Source: Prosthecobacter algae (GTDB taxonomy: Bacteria > Verrucomicrobiota > Verrucomicrobiia > Verrucomicrobiales > Verrucomicrobiaceae). Taken from it: a stretch of 64,000 bases of DNA. The stretch lies in assembly GCF_039542385.1 (NCBI RefSeq), contig NZ_BAABIA010000010.1, positions 182,426 through 246,425 on the forward strand. The letters run 5' to 3'. Below, piece by piece: positions 28,640 through 36,984 of the stretch (the first letter of the stretch is position 1; every line of letters begins with the position of its first letter). The translations under genes and the position numbers were made by a program. Below the pieces are notes generated by a model that had not been told where the DNA came from, made no database searches, and was given only the letters and a program-made list of their open reading frames with translations.

Positions 28640-28752
28640 TCTTGAGAGATCTGTCCTCGCATACCGGGAGCTTGCGAAGACAGACCTCACGATAAAAAAC
28701 CCAAACCCCCAACGACGGGCCGGAAGGAAACTTCCGGCTCGTTTTTGTTTTT
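28640..28752 (+). ncRNA. Candidate small RNA between groEL and ispF
   Basis: This stretch codes for no recognisable protein. It holds an interrupted hairpin (TCTGTC at 28650-28655 with GACAGA at 28679-28684, and CGCA at 28658-28661 with TGCG at 28673-28676, 11-base loop). An unpaired stretch with GATAAAAAAC and then a strong terminator complete it. The pattern of hairpin, linker and terminator fits a small RNA or a processed 3' end of the groEL transcript. No promoter could be assigned with confidence. Confidence 0.25.
28714..28752 (+). terminator. Strong intrinsic terminator
   Basis: The stem GCCGGAAG (28719-28726) pairs with CTTCCGGC (28731-28738) across a GAAA tetraloop, and can be lengthened outward to about 28714/28743 with some G-U pairs. 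The T-rich tail runs from 28742 to 28752. It reads on the + strand and most likely ends the groES-groEL transcript or the candidate small RNA. Confidence 0.88.
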
Positions 28753-28794
28753 GGAAATACCGTCAGGCCACGAAACAAGGGCACTCAAAGAGGC

Positions 28795-29274
28795 CTATTT
28801 TTCCACGCAGGCCACCGCCATGGCGGCCATGCCTTCTTCCCGGCCCACAAAGCCCATGCGCTCGTTCGTGGTCGCCTTGATGCCCACCTGATCGGGCTGG
28901 ATGCGAAGGGCTTCGGCGATTTTTTCCTTCATCGCGGGGGCGTGTTTCATCACCTTCGGTGCTTCGGCGATGAGGGTGGAGTCCACATTGGTGATGACGT
29001 AACCTTTCTCATGCGCCAGTTCGGCACATTTTTCCAGGATGCGAAGGCTGCAGATACCCTCAATGCTGGCATCCGTCGGGGGAAAGTAAAAACCGATGTC
29101 TGGTAGTCCCAGGGAGCCCAGCACGGCATCGGCAATCGCGTGGCACAGCACGTCTGCGTCGGAGTGGCCCTTCAGGCCGCGGGTGTAAGGGATTTCGATG
29201 CCTCCTAGGATCAGGGGGCGGCCTTCTTCAAAGGGGTGCACATCATAGCCAATGCCGACTCGGTTCATGCCCAT
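28795..29274 (-). CDS. ispF: 2-C-methyl-D-erythritol 2,4-cyclodiphosphate synthase
   Basis: This 159-residue enzyme of the MEP isoprenoid pathway has all family motifs: the N-terminal metal site GIGYDVHPFEEG, LKGHSDADVLCHAIADA, the 2C-methyl substrate region DIGFYFPPTD, and the closing ATTNERMGFVGREEGMAAMAV. It makes the cyclic diphosphate from CDP-ME-2-phosphate as a zinc-dependent trimer in the cytoplasm. The start is either ATG 29274 or ATG 29268, two residues apart. It is followed on the - strand by nothing for 236 bases (the groEL terminator region). A prenyl synthase gene lies at 52835, not linked. Confidence 0.97.
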   Translation of the reverse strand: MGMNRVGIGYDVHPFEEGRPLILGGIEIPYTRGLKGHSDADVLCHAIADAVLGSLGLPDIGFYFPPTDASIEGICSLRILEKCAELAHEKGYVITNVDSTLIAEAPKVMKHAPAMKEKIAEALRIQPDQVGIKATTNERMGFVGREEGMAAMAVACVEK

Positions 29275-29316
29275 GCCTTAGGCCGGGTTTCCGAAGTGGC
29301 AAGGCCGAAAGGGGGA

Positions 29317-30219
29317 TCAGCCCGGCTTGCCACCCAGCGTGCGCATCTGCGCGCGATATTCGCGCGGGGTGCTGCCCACCACTTCGCGGAAGCGGCGGTT
29401 GAAGTTGGCCAGGTTCCGGTAACCGCAGTCCAGTGCGATGTCGGTGATGTTGTTTTGGTCTTCCGCGATCATGCGGCAGGCCCGGCCAATGCGGACTTCA
29501 TTGATGTATTCCGGCACGGTTTTGCCGGTGCGGGAGCGGAAAAAGCGGCTGAAGGCCCCTTCGCTGAGGTGGGCCAGCTTGGCCAACTGTGCGCGGTCAA
29601 TATCCTCCGTCAGGTGCTGGTGGATGTAATCGCATACGCGCTCCATGCGGCCCTGGTCGGTGGCGTGGAGGGTGGGTTCATAGGCGGCGCTGGCCAGCGG
29701 TTTCAGGTCCTTGGCACGGGACATCACATCCAGGATGGCCAGGAGGTCCACCACGCGGGTGAGGCCGTCGCTTTCAGCCAAGTGGCGAAGGCGCAGGGAG
29801 ACTTCCTTGCGCACCGGGCCCTTGATTTCCAGGCCGCGGCTGGCGCGGCGCAGCAGGCGGCGCACGGATTCCAGTTCCGGCAGCGCCATTAGGTCCTTAC
29901 CCAAAAAGTTTTCTTCAAAACGGATGATAATGGCATCCACGATCCCGGCACCCTCTTCCTGGTGCCAGACGTGGGGAAGGTTAGACCCGACCAGAACAAG
30001 GTCGCCATCGGTAATCGGGGCAATGTTGTCTCCCACCACGCGGTGGCCACGGCTGCGGATGGCCAGGGTGATCTGAAATTCTGGATGGAAATGCCAGCGG
30101 GTGCCGTAGTCCGGTCCGTGCACGAGCTCACAATGAAACGACTCCCAATCGCGGCGAGGGACTTTCTCAAAGACAGGCTTCATGTCTTTGAGTGTAACCA
30201 CGGAATCTGGGAATGCCAA
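29317..30219 (-). CDS. AraC-family transcription regulator with N-terminal cupin domain
   Basis: The 300-residue product has a cupin sensor at residues about 25-110 (WHFHPEFQITLAIRSRGHRVVGDN, then GDLVLVGSNLPHVWH). A C-terminal AraC double helix-turn-helix follows at about 195-295 (RAQLAKLAHLSEGAFSRFFRSRTGKTVPEYINEVRI, DIALDCGYRNLANFNRRFRE). Regulators of this layout usually respond to sugars and control carbohydrate genes. The start could also be the ATG at 30183 (MKPVFEKVPRRDWES), which fits the family as well. It is divergent from the phosphotransferase gene. Confidence 0.9.
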   Translation of the reverse strand: MAFPDSVVTLKDMKPVFEKVPRRDWESFHCELVHGPDYGTRWHFHPEFQITLAIRSRGHRVVGDNIAPITDGDLVLVGSNLPHVWHQEEGAGIVDAIIIRFEENFLGKDLMALPELESVRRLLRRASRGLEIKGPVRKEVSLRLRHLAESDGLTRVVDLLAILDVMSRAKDLKPLASAAYEPTLHATDQGRMERVCDYIHQHLTEDIDRAQLAKLAHLSEGAFSRFFRSRTGKTVPEYINEVRIGRACRMIAEDQNNITDIALDCGYRNLANFNRRFREVVGSTPREYRAQMRTLGGKPG

Positions 30220-30318
30220 ATGCGCGCTTGTGCTGAAGAATGAACTTTTGGTGCTGTACGTCTGTCCTCATCCAGCGGTTGCAGCTTCACCCGCCGTGCC
30301 CTTTAATGCCGATTTCCC

Positions 30319-31302
30319 ATGCCACCTGAACACGAGGCCCTTCTCATCCTGACCCGCCAGCAGTTTCCCGCGCTGAGGGACGTCCCTTGCGAGGTGGAAC
30401 CGATTGTCAAAGGCGGGTCCGACCGCCATTTTTACCGTTTTATTTGGGAAGGCGAAGTCCACCCACCCATGATTCTCATGGTTTACACCCTGGCCCGGCG
30501 GGACAATCCGAAGTTTGTGCCTGCGACGCACCGACTGGCAGGGCTGGGGGTGAATGTGCCGAAGATTTATGCCTTTGATGAGCAGCGTCTGTGCGTCTGG
30601 CTGGAGGATCTCGGCCGGGATGATCTGCATGCCCACCGCGACGATCCCTGGGAGGTCCGGGCGGGTTATTATCAGGCCACACTGCGGCAGGCGGCCAAGA
30701 TCCACTCTGTGGGAGCGGCCAGCCTCTCGGCGGCAGATCTCAGCACCTTGGAGCCTGAATTCAACGAGGCTCTCTACGAATGGGAGCAGAACTACTTCAT
30801 TGAGCACTTCGTGCGCGGGGTCCTGCGTCGAGATGTGGAAACGCCTGAGCATGCCCCTGCGCGAGCGGTTTTGCAGGAGCTGAGGCAGCGACTTGCGCGT
30901 CTGCCGCGCTGCCTGGTGCACCGGGATTTCCAGAGCCAGAACGTGCTGCTGCGCGATGGCGAAGCCTGGCTGGTGGACTACCAGGGCCTGCGCCCCGGAC
31001 TGGCCGAGTATGATCTGGCCTCCTTGCTTTTTGACCCCTACGTGACCCTCAGCCGGAGCGAGCGCGGCGAACTGCTGCAATACTACGCCGACCTCCGGGG
31101 CCTGCCCCTGCCAGAACTGCGCGAGGTGGTGTATCAATGCGCCGCCCAGCGCCTGATGCAGGCCCTGGGGGCCTACGGCAATCTCAGCCGCAACCAGGGC
31201 AAGACCCATTTCGAGCAACACATTCCGGCGGGCGTGCGGAACCTGACCTCCGTGTGTGATGAGGCCCCCGAGCTGGAGCCTCTGCGCAGCCTTTTCATCT
31301 GA
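30319..31302 (+). CDS. APH-family kinase, possibly a cell-wall sugar kinase (AmgK-like)
   Basis: This 327-residue protein belongs to the aminoglycoside phosphotransferase/choline kinase fold. It has the Gly-rich loop and Lys region IVKGGSDRHFYRF, the catalytic loop LVHRDFQSQNVLL near residue 200, and the metal-binding VDYQGLRPGLAEYDLASLL. The HRDFQSQN and DYQ..RxGxxxYDLASLL motifs are also those of AmgK, the anomeric kinase for N-acetylmuramate/GlcNAc in peptidoglycan recycling. No partner uridylyltransferase gene (murU) is adjacent, so this assignment is tentative. Resistance to aminoglycosides is not implied. The stop lies four bases before the next gene start. Confidence 0.8.
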   Translation: MPPEHEALLILTRQQFPALRDVPCEVEPIVKGGSDRHFYRFIWEGEVHPPMILMVYTLARRDNPKFVPATHRLAGLGVNVPKIYAFDEQRLCVWLEDLGRDDLHAHRDDPWEVRAGYYQATLRQAAKIHSVGAASLSAADLSTLEPEFNEALYEWEQNYFIEHFVRGVLRRDVETPEHAPARAVLQELRQRLARLPRCLVHRDFQSQNVLLRDGEAWLVDYQGLRPGLAEYDLASLLFDPYVTLSRSERGELLQYYADLRGLPLPELREVVYQCAAQRLMQALGAYGNLSRNQGKTHFEQHIPAGVRNLTSVCDEAPELEPLRSLFI

Positions 31303-31306
31303 CCTG

Positions 31307-32326
31307 ATGCACGTCTTCCTGCCTGTCATCGATTGCGGCCCTTTCCTGGTCGAGGAACTGAAACGTGCCGGCATTGCAGCGACGGAAGATGCCATGACAG
31401 GCCTCATCCACGCTCCGGCCCTGCCAGATCTCCCATGGCTGGCCTTTGCACGGCAGACCCTGCCGGAAGCGACGGAGGTCAAAGAGGCCTCCATCAATGC
31501 CTGGGCAGACCACATCATCACCCGCATCGCCGGGATATTGCCCGATGCCCAGCCTTGGCGGCTGCATCTCTGGCCTGCCTATGGAGAAGGGAAGGCAGGC
31601 CTTCACCGCTGCGACCTTATTCGCACCGCGCTGAATGAGCGGCTGAAAAAGCGCCGTCGCGCTCTGCTGCGCTCTTTGGAAGAAAGCGCCAGTGCCTTTT
31701 CATCTGAAACCTCCCTCGTGCAGGCCGTGCTCACCGGACCGGACGCGGGTTTTGTCTCCGTCAGTGCCGCTCCGCAGCCTTCGCAGTTGCGCTCGCTCAT
31801 CTCGCCGTTCCTGGGTGGGGACGTCCCCCATGCGGAGGACAAGGCCGCGCCCAGCCGGGCCTTTGCCAAGGTCATCGAGTCCGAGCTGCGCCTGGGGCAG
31901 CAGATTGAAAGTGGCCAGACCTGCGTGGATCTGGGGGCCTCTCCTGGGAGCTGGAGCTATGTGGCCATCCAGCGCGGAGCCTATGTCACCGCGATTGACC
32001 GCAGCCCGCTGCGTGATGACCTCATGCGCAATCCTCGCCTCAGCTTTCAGCAGGCCGATGCCTTCAAATTCCGCCCGCAGCAGCCTGTGGACTGGCTCAT
32101 CTGCGATATCATCGCCGCCCCGCAGCGCAGCCTGGATCTCCTCCTGGACTGGCTGCGCGAACGCCAGATGCGTCGTTTCATCGTGACGCTGAAGTTCAAG
32201 GGCAGCGATGAATACCACCTCATGGATGCCCTCAAAGAACTGGCCCCGCCGCTGTGTGCGGACTTCCGCCTGACGCGCCTCTGCGCGAACAAAAACGAGG
32301 TCACCGCTTTTGGTGTGGTGGCCTGA
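31307..32326 (+). CDS. FtsJ/RlmM-like SAM-dependent RNA methyltransferase
   Basis: The start at 31307 lies four bases after the kinase stop, so the two are co-translated. The 339-residue product ends in a Rossmann methyltransferase: SAM motif I CVDLGASPGSWSYVAIQRGA, acidic loop VTAIDRSPL, motif IV DWLICDIIAAP, and the FtsJ-type Lys in FIVTLKFKGSDEYH. The K-D-K type arrangement and the end AFGVV match RlmM, which 2'-O-methylates C2498 of 23S rRNA. The N-terminal ~180 residues are divergent from the proteobacterial RlmM RNA-binding part. An equally good name would be RlmM-family methyltransferase. Confidence 0.8.
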   Translation: MHVFLPVIDCGPFLVEELKRAGIAATEDAMTGLIHAPALPDLPWLAFARQTLPEATEVKEASINAWADHIITRIAGILPDAQPWRLHLWPAYGEGKAGLHRCDLIRTALNERLKKRRRALLRSLEESASAFSSETSLVQAVLTGPDAGFVSVSAAPQPSQLRSLISPFLGGDVPHAEDKAAPSRAFAKVIESELRLGQQIESGQTCVDLGASPGSWSYVAIQRGAYVTAIDRSPLRDDLMRNPRLSFQQADAFKFRPQQPVDWLICDIIAAPQRSLDLLLDWLRERQMRRFIVTLKFKGSDEYHLMDALKELAPPLCADFRLTRLCANKNEVTAFGVVA

Positions 32327-32401
32327 CCTCGGTTGGGAATCCTTGGCCTTTTGTCCGAGAAGTTCCATTCTGGGTTCGCTGACGTTTTTGCCACCCTTTT
32401 C

Positions 32402-32986
32402 ATGACCCTCATCATCTTTGACCTCGAAACCACCGGGCTGTCTCCCTGCCACAACGAAATCATCCAGATTGCGGCGGTGAAGATGAAGGTGGGCTGCTGG
32501 GAGCCGCAGGGGCATTTTGATACGTTTGTGCGGCCCCAGGCCCGGGTGCCACGCTTCATCACGGGGCTGACGGGCATCTCCCAGGCTCAGGTGGAGCGTG
32601 CGCCGTCGCCTGCGCAGGCCCTGATGGCCTTTACGCAGTTTATCGGAGAGGAGGCGACGCTGGTGGCCCACAATGGCCCTGGTTTTGACATGCGGTTCAT
32701 TGCGGAAAACTGCACGCGCCACGGGCTGCCCGTGCGGCCGACGGCCATGATGGACTCACGCGCTTTTTCCAGAAAAATCTGGGGTGGTCGGGGCGGTCAT
32801 GGGTTGGACCCGATTCTGCACCGCCTGGGACTGTCTGCCGATGGGGTGAAGCGCCACGATGCCCGGGGAGATGTGCACCTGCTGGCGCAGGCTGTGCGGA
32901 AGATGTGGGGGCAGTTGGTGCCCGATTTTCAAAGCTGCCCGGTGGAGCTGAAAACGGGGGTGATCCCGGCCCTGCCGGTGGTTTGA
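32402..32986 (+). CDS. DEDDh 3'-5' exonuclease (DnaQ/PolC-epsilon-like)
   Basis: This 194-residue protein starts at 32402 with the ExoI motif IIFDLETTGLSP. ExoII is LVAHNGPGFDMRFIAE near residue 95, and ExoIII-epsilon is RHDARGDVHLLAQAV near residue 155. So all four acidic residues and the His of a DEDDh nuclease are there. It is a stand-alone domain without polymerase or helicase parts, so it may serve as a proofreading subunit or in RNA/DNA end trimming. A longer frame from 32333 has no family support. Confidence 0.88.
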   Translation: MTLIIFDLETTGLSPCHNEIIQIAAVKMKVGCWEPQGHFDTFVRPQARVPRFITGLTGISQAQVERAPSPAQALMAFTQFIGEEATLVAHNGPGFDMRFIAENCTRHGLPVRPTAMMDSRAFSRKIWGGRGGHGLDPILHRLGLSADGVKRHDARGDVHLLAQAVRKMWGQLVPDFQSCPVELKTGVIPALPVV

Positions 32987-33081
32987 CCCCCAGGGTCGGG
33001 GGTGCAGGGAAAAGATGCGGATGGACAGTTGTGCTGCGGTTGACGAAAGAAGCGGCCGTCACCACCCGTGACTAGAAGCAC

Positions 33082-34389
33082 ATGTCTGTCATTTTCCGTC
33101 TCCAGCTTTCCACGCTCGCCTTTGCGGCGGCACTTGCGGCCCAGCCTGCCACGACACCTGTTTTCTGGCCGGATAAAAACGGCCCGACTTTTGATGGTGT
33201 GGTGCCTGCGGCGGAGGCGGCTAAATTGCCTTTGAAGTGGAATGCCACCACGGGGGAAAACATCGTCTGGAAGGTGGACCTGCAGGATGAGGGGCACAGC
33301 TCCCCAGTGATTGGCGGCGACCGCATCTGGTTCACTTCGGCGACCACGGATGGCAAGAAGCAGTTCCTCTACGGCATTGACCGCCAGAGCGGCAAGGTGG
33401 TGCACCATGACGTGGTGTTTGAAAACGCGGCACCCGAGGAGCTGGGCAATCCGCTGAACAACTATGCGGCACCCTCCCCCGTGCTGGAGGCCGATGCGCT
33501 CTATGTCCACTTTGGCACCTATGGCACCGCCCGCATTGACCCGGTCACGGCCAAGAAAGTGTGGGAGCGCCGGGACATCAATGTCCGCCATTATCGCGGG
33601 CCCGGCTCCTCACCGATGATTCATGGGGACCTGCTCATCCTGACCTTTGATGGCATTGACCAACAGTTTGTTACTGCCCTCAACAAGAAGACGGGGGAAA
33701 CCGTGTGGAAGACCGCCCGTACCACGGACTATGGTGATCTGGATGCTCAGGGCTATCCCACGCGCAATGGCGACATGCGCAAGGCCTACCACACGCCCAG
33801 CGTCTTCAATCTGGCCGGGGTGGAAACGCTGGTCTCCATTGGTTCCCGCGCTGCTTTTGGTTATGCCGTGGATACGGGCAAGGAACTGTGGACGGTGCGC
33901 CATGGTGGCTTCAATGCGGCCATCCGCCCGCTGGTTTGCGAAAACGTGCTGGTGCTGAACACGGGCTCTGAGAGGTCCCACACGGTGGGGGTGAAAATTG
34001 ATGCCCAGATGAAGGGCGACATCACGGCCAGCCACGTGATCTGGGACCGCGAAAAGCGCAATGCCAGCGAGGCCAATTCAGTGCTGGTGGGCGGCCTGCT
34101 CTTCCAGATCACCCGTGGGGGCATCGTCACCTGCATGAATCCCGTCACCGGGGAAGACGTGTGGGAGGAGCGCCTCACGGGCCAGCACCTCCCCAGCCCT
34201 ATTGCTGCAGGAGATCGCCTTTACTTCAGCAATGACCGTGGAGATACCCGTGTGCTACGCGCAGGGCCTAAATTTGAAGTGTTGGCGGAAAATGTCTTGC
34301 CGGATGCCATGACGGCGGCACCCGCCGCGGCGGATGGAGCTCTTTTTATCCGCACCAAAAAGCAACTTTTCAAAATTGCCGCTAAGTAA
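33082..34389 (+). CDS. Secreted PQQ-like beta-propeller protein
   Basis: The 435-residue product has a signal peptide (MSVIFRLQLSTLAFAAALAAQ) and then WD/PQQ-type repeats. Examples are GENIVWKVDLQDEGHSSPVIGGDRIWFTS, LNKKTGETVWKTART, DTGKELWTVRHGG and NPVTGEDVWEERLTGQHLPSPIAAGDRLYF. This is the eight-bladed quinoprotein alcohol dehydrogenase-like fold that is abundant in Planctomycetes/Verrucomicrobia. No PQQ-binding Cys-Cys pair or haem motif is seen, so it is probably not an active dehydrogenase and may be a scaffold protein. It stands alone between the exonuclease and a small unknown gene. Confidence 0.85.
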   Translation: MSVIFRLQLSTLAFAAALAAQPATTPVFWPDKNGPTFDGVVPAAEAAKLPLKWNATTGENIVWKVDLQDEGHSSPVIGGDRIWFTSATTDGKKQFLYGIDRQSGKVVHHDVVFENAAPEELGNPLNNYAAPSPVLEADALYVHFGTYGTARIDPVTAKKVWERRDINVRHYRGPGSSPMIHGDLLILTFDGIDQQFVTALNKKTGETVWKTARTTDYGDLDAQGYPTRNGDMRKAYHTPSVFNLAGVETLVSIGSRAAFGYAVDTGKELWTVRHGGFNAAIRPLVCENVLVLNTGSERSHTVGVKIDAQMKGDITASHVIWDREKRNASEANSVLVGGLLFQITRGGIVTCMNPVTGEDVWEERLTGQHLPSPIAAGDRLYFSNDRGDTRVLRAGPKFEVLAENVLPDAMTAAPAAADGALFIRTKKQLFKIAAK

Positions 34390-34559
34390 GCTTTGGATGT
34401 GGCCTAACGGCACTTAATTTTCGGCCATTGCCGACATTGGACGCATTAAAACGCGCTGGGAGCCGCATTCTATCAGGAAAGAGACCCAACTGAGAAATAA
34501 CAGCTTCTTATCACAAATACGTCGCAAGTTCTGAAAAACGTGTTATTCTAAAGACCTCT

Positions 34560-34883
34560 ATGGCTACGACACCGACTCGCAAAACACGTTTCTCCCGCCG
34601 CGTCCCTGACCATGTAACCGATGAGCTCGTCAATGTATTGTCCGCTGGGGACACTCTTGAGTTCAACGCGTTGTTCAAACTGGTTTATGACAATTTAAAG
34701 CTGAAGAATGCTGTGAGCGGGGGCGAAGAAATGCTCCGCCTGCGTTCTTATGAGAAGCTTCAGGGCCTTGTTAGCCGCGGCCTTTGCGCCAAGGTCAGCA
34801 AGACCTACCGTGGTCTGGAAGGTCTGCGCGCAGCGCATCAGGCAACGATTGCTGCCCGCACGGCAGCCGTGGTGGCCCGTTAA
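34560..34883 (+). CDS. Small basic protein of unknown function
   Basis: This 107-residue protein is not in any family I can name. It starts MATTPTRKTRFSRRVPDH, is basic at the N-terminus, and holds a helical middle part (DTLEFNALFKLVYDNLKLKN) that looks like a small winged-helix or HTH-type domain (LRSYEKLQGLVSRGLCAKV). A DNA- or RNA-binding role is plausible but not shown. A very strong terminator follows 20 bases after the stop, and 170 bases of AT-rich sequence precede it, so it seems to be a single-gene, well-expressed unit. Confidence 0.7.
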   Translation: MATTPTRKTRFSRRVPDHVTDELVNVLSAGDTLEFNALFKLVYDNLKLKNAVSGGEEMLRLRSYEKLQGLVSRGLCAKVSKTYRGLEGLRAAHQATIAARTAAVVAR

Positions 34884-34902
34884 TCCTTCTTTTTACTGTC
34901 TT

Positions 34903-34943
34903 AGAACCGCCTTTTCCTTCATTGGGAAAGGCGGTTCTTTTTT
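34903..34943 (+). terminator. Very strong intrinsic terminator
   Basis: A 15-bp stem (34903-34917 with 34924-34938, one T-G pair) with a 6-base loop is followed by TTTTT. It ends the small gene at 34560. Confidence 0.95.
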
Positions 34944-34997
34944 GTCCCCACGCACTGCTTGACGAGTGCTCCAGGCACCCTCACAAACTGTCCCTCC

Positions 34998-35618
34998 ATG
35001 TCCTACAGCGATTTTGAACCCGATTCCGAGGCCGAGCGCGAGCTTTCACCGCTCCTGCAGGCGATCGTGCCCAAGCTTACCCCTTGTCGGGTGCGCGAGT
35101 ATCAGCCGGAGGATTTTGAGGCCTGCCTGGAGATCTACCGCTCCAACACGCCCGATTTGCTGCCGGAAGGCGGTCTGGAAGCTTTTGCGGAGTTTTTGAC
35201 CGTGGGCACCTCCTACATCCTGGTCATTGAGTATGACGGGGAGCTCGTCGCCTGCGGTGGGCTGGAATTGATCGGCGATTCGGATTCCGCCACCCTGGTG
35301 CATGGCATGGTGCATGGGGAATACCACCGCCGTGGGCTGGGCACCACCTTGCTGGCCGCCCGCATTGCCCTGCTGGAAACGGAGGACCGCCCCATGGAGC
35401 TCTGGCTGCGCACCACCCGCCATTCCGTGCCCTTTTATGGCCGGTTTGGCTTTGCGCTGCATTCGGTGAGGGCAGGCGGTGTGGAACGTGAAGGGGCCAA
35501 CGTGTGGCTGAGCATTGATGACCAGGACATCGAGGACGTGCGTTTCGCGCTGGAAGAGCGCAGCATCCGTGTCTTCCTGAATGATCCGGACGAGGATGAC
35601 GAAGAAGAGGAGCTTTAA
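34998..35618 (+). CDS. GNAT-family N-acetyltransferase
   Basis: The start at 34998 (MSYSDFEPDSEAERE) is preferred to an upstream TTG at 34959. The 206-residue product has a GNAT fold at residues about 35-165: RVREYQPEDFEACLEIY, ILVIEYDGELVACGGLEL, and the acetyl-CoA loop HRRGLGTTLLAARIALLE. The Tyr-containing VPFYGRFGFALH comes in the last strand. A strongly acidic tail (DPDEDDEEEEL) ends it. The substrate is unknown. The next gene starts seven bases downstream, so the two are likely translated together. Confidence 0.87.
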   Translation: MSYSDFEPDSEAERELSPLLQAIVPKLTPCRVREYQPEDFEACLEIYRSNTPDLLPEGGLEAFAEFLTVGTSYILVIEYDGELVACGGLELIGDSDSATLVHGMVHGEYHRRGLGTTLLAARIALLETEDRPMELWLRTTRHSVPFYGRFGFALHSVRAGGVEREGANVWLSIDDQDIEDVRFALEERSIRVFLNDPDEDDEEEEL

Positions 35619-35625
35619 TAACTCG

Positions 35626-35997
35626 ATGAAAACGAGACTGACCCCTCAGCAAAAGAAGCTTTATAGCTATGCCAAGGACGGAAGAAATGGTCGTGCTGAG
35701 TCTAGGTCCGTCGCCAATAAAGCGATTTCGAAACATAAGGCCAAGGCGAATCGGGCTTTTCGCCGCGCCCAGGTTCAGGCTTTAACGAAGGACGATGAAA
35801 CCGTTCCCCGAGTGGATCGTAAATCCTTCAAAAAATCGCCAGACGTTCCGCTGGCTGTTTATGTGCAAATTCGTTTGTCGCAGCGCGCGAAGATCAAGGA
35901 CGAAACTCTTTTAAAGGCAGGACCAAAGGCGGCCAAGATGAGAGAGTTTGTTATGGACGGGCATCTCAGGGCGGATCGAGATCTAGGAGGTGCTTGA
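35626..35997 (+). CDS. Small Lys/Arg-rich protein of unknown function
   Basis: This 123-residue protein follows the GNAT gene after seven bases (start at 35626). It is very basic, with many Lys and Arg (QQKKLYSYAKDGRNGR, ISKHKAKANRAFRRAQ, RLSQRAKIKDETLLKAG), and has lower GC and more A-ending codons than its neighbours. I see no known family. Its composition fits a nucleic-acid-binding protein or a recently gained accessory gene. The pairing with an acidic-tailed acetyltransferase could mean that this Lys-rich protein is its target, which is only a guess. Confidence 0.55.
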   Translation: MKTRLTPQQKKLYSYAKDGRNGRAESRSVANKAISKHKAKANRAFRRAQVQALTKDDETVPRVDRKSFKKSPDVPLAVYVQIRLSQRAKIKDETLLKAGPKAAKMREFVMDGHLRADRDLGGA

Positions 35998-36038
35998 TTG
36001 GCTGTTAATTTTAAAGAACGACCCTTGTTTATCATCTT

Positions 36039-36968
36039 ATGAAATCCGTTATCCTCGGCTTTGTGGCCATCAGTCTAGTTCCGCTTTTGTCTGCGGCTGA
36101 CACCAAGCCTACAGCCAAAAAACCTGCTCTTGAAGGCCCCAAGTGGCAGAAGCTGAATCCGCAGACTCCGGCTGGCTTCACTCTGAAGACCCTGGAAGTC
36201 GCTAAATACCCAGAGCACACGGTGGAGCTGTACATTTATGTGCCTGATGCTGAAGGCACCTGGCCCTGCATTCTGGACATCCACGGCGGCGGCTGGCAGA
36301 AGCGTCAGGTGGAAGCGGACAAGCCGATGATGGAGCGCCTCGCGCAACGTGGTTTTGTCACCGCCCTGGTGAGCTATCGACTGTCCACAGAGGCGAAGTA
36401 CCCGGCAGCGCTGCATGATTGCAAGGCAGCCCTGCGCTGCCTGCGGGCTCATGCGAAGGAACTCAAGATTGACCCAGAACGCATCGGCTGCATGGGAGGC
36501 TCCGCCGGGGGGCACCTCTCCGGATTGACGGCCATGACCAGTGGGCTGGCTGAATTTGAGGGCGAGGGTCCGTTTAAGGACCAGTCGAGCGCGGTGAAAG
36601 CGGCCATCGTCATGGCGGCGACGCAGGATCTGGTAGCCTCCAATGTGGGCAAAAAGAATGAGGGTGCCATCCTGTTCTTTGGTGGCAGCCTGGAAGAAAA
36701 GCCGGAGGTGTACAAGACCGCCTCACCCATCACCCATGTGCGCGCCGGGGTGCCGCCGACGATCTTCATCGAAGGGGAAAAAGACAGCCTGAAAATCGGC
36801 CGGGCTGAAATGATGGAAAAGCTCAAAGCCCTGGGCATCGAGACTGAAGTCCAGACCCTGAAATTCGCCCCGCATCCTTTTTGGATGAGCGATCCCTGGT
36901 GCGCCGAGACCGTGGACATCGCGGCGGCTTTCTTCAAAAAGCACCTGGGTGAGCCAGTGCGAAAATAA
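36039..36968 (+). CDS. Secreted alpha/beta hydrolase (esterase/lipase type)
   Basis: The 309-residue product has a signal peptide (MKSVILGFVAISLVPLLSAAD). It has the HSL/BD-FAE-type alpha/beta hydrolase core: oxyanion HGGG-like motif LDIHGGGWQKRQ, nucleophile elbow GGSAGGHLSGL near residue 150, acid in IFIEGEKDSLKIG, and the His in FAPHPFWM near the end. Secreted members in these phyla usually act on esters of plant or algal polysaccharides. The stop comes 16 bases before the start of the next gene on the same strand. Confidence 0.85.
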   Translation: MKSVILGFVAISLVPLLSAADTKPTAKKPALEGPKWQKLNPQTPAGFTLKTLEVAKYPEHTVELYIYVPDAEGTWPCILDIHGGGWQKRQVEADKPMMERLAQRGFVTALVSYRLSTEAKYPAALHDCKAALRCLRAHAKELKIDPERIGCMGGSAGGHLSGLTAMTSGLAEFEGEGPFKDQSSAVKAAIVMAATQDLVASNVGKKNEGAILFFGGSLEEKPEVYKTASPITHVRAGVPPTIFIEGEKDSLKIGRAEMMEKLKALGIETEVQTLKFAPHPFWMSDPWCAETVDIAAAFFKKHLGEPVRK

Positions 36969-36984
36969 GCTGGCTTCATCCCTC

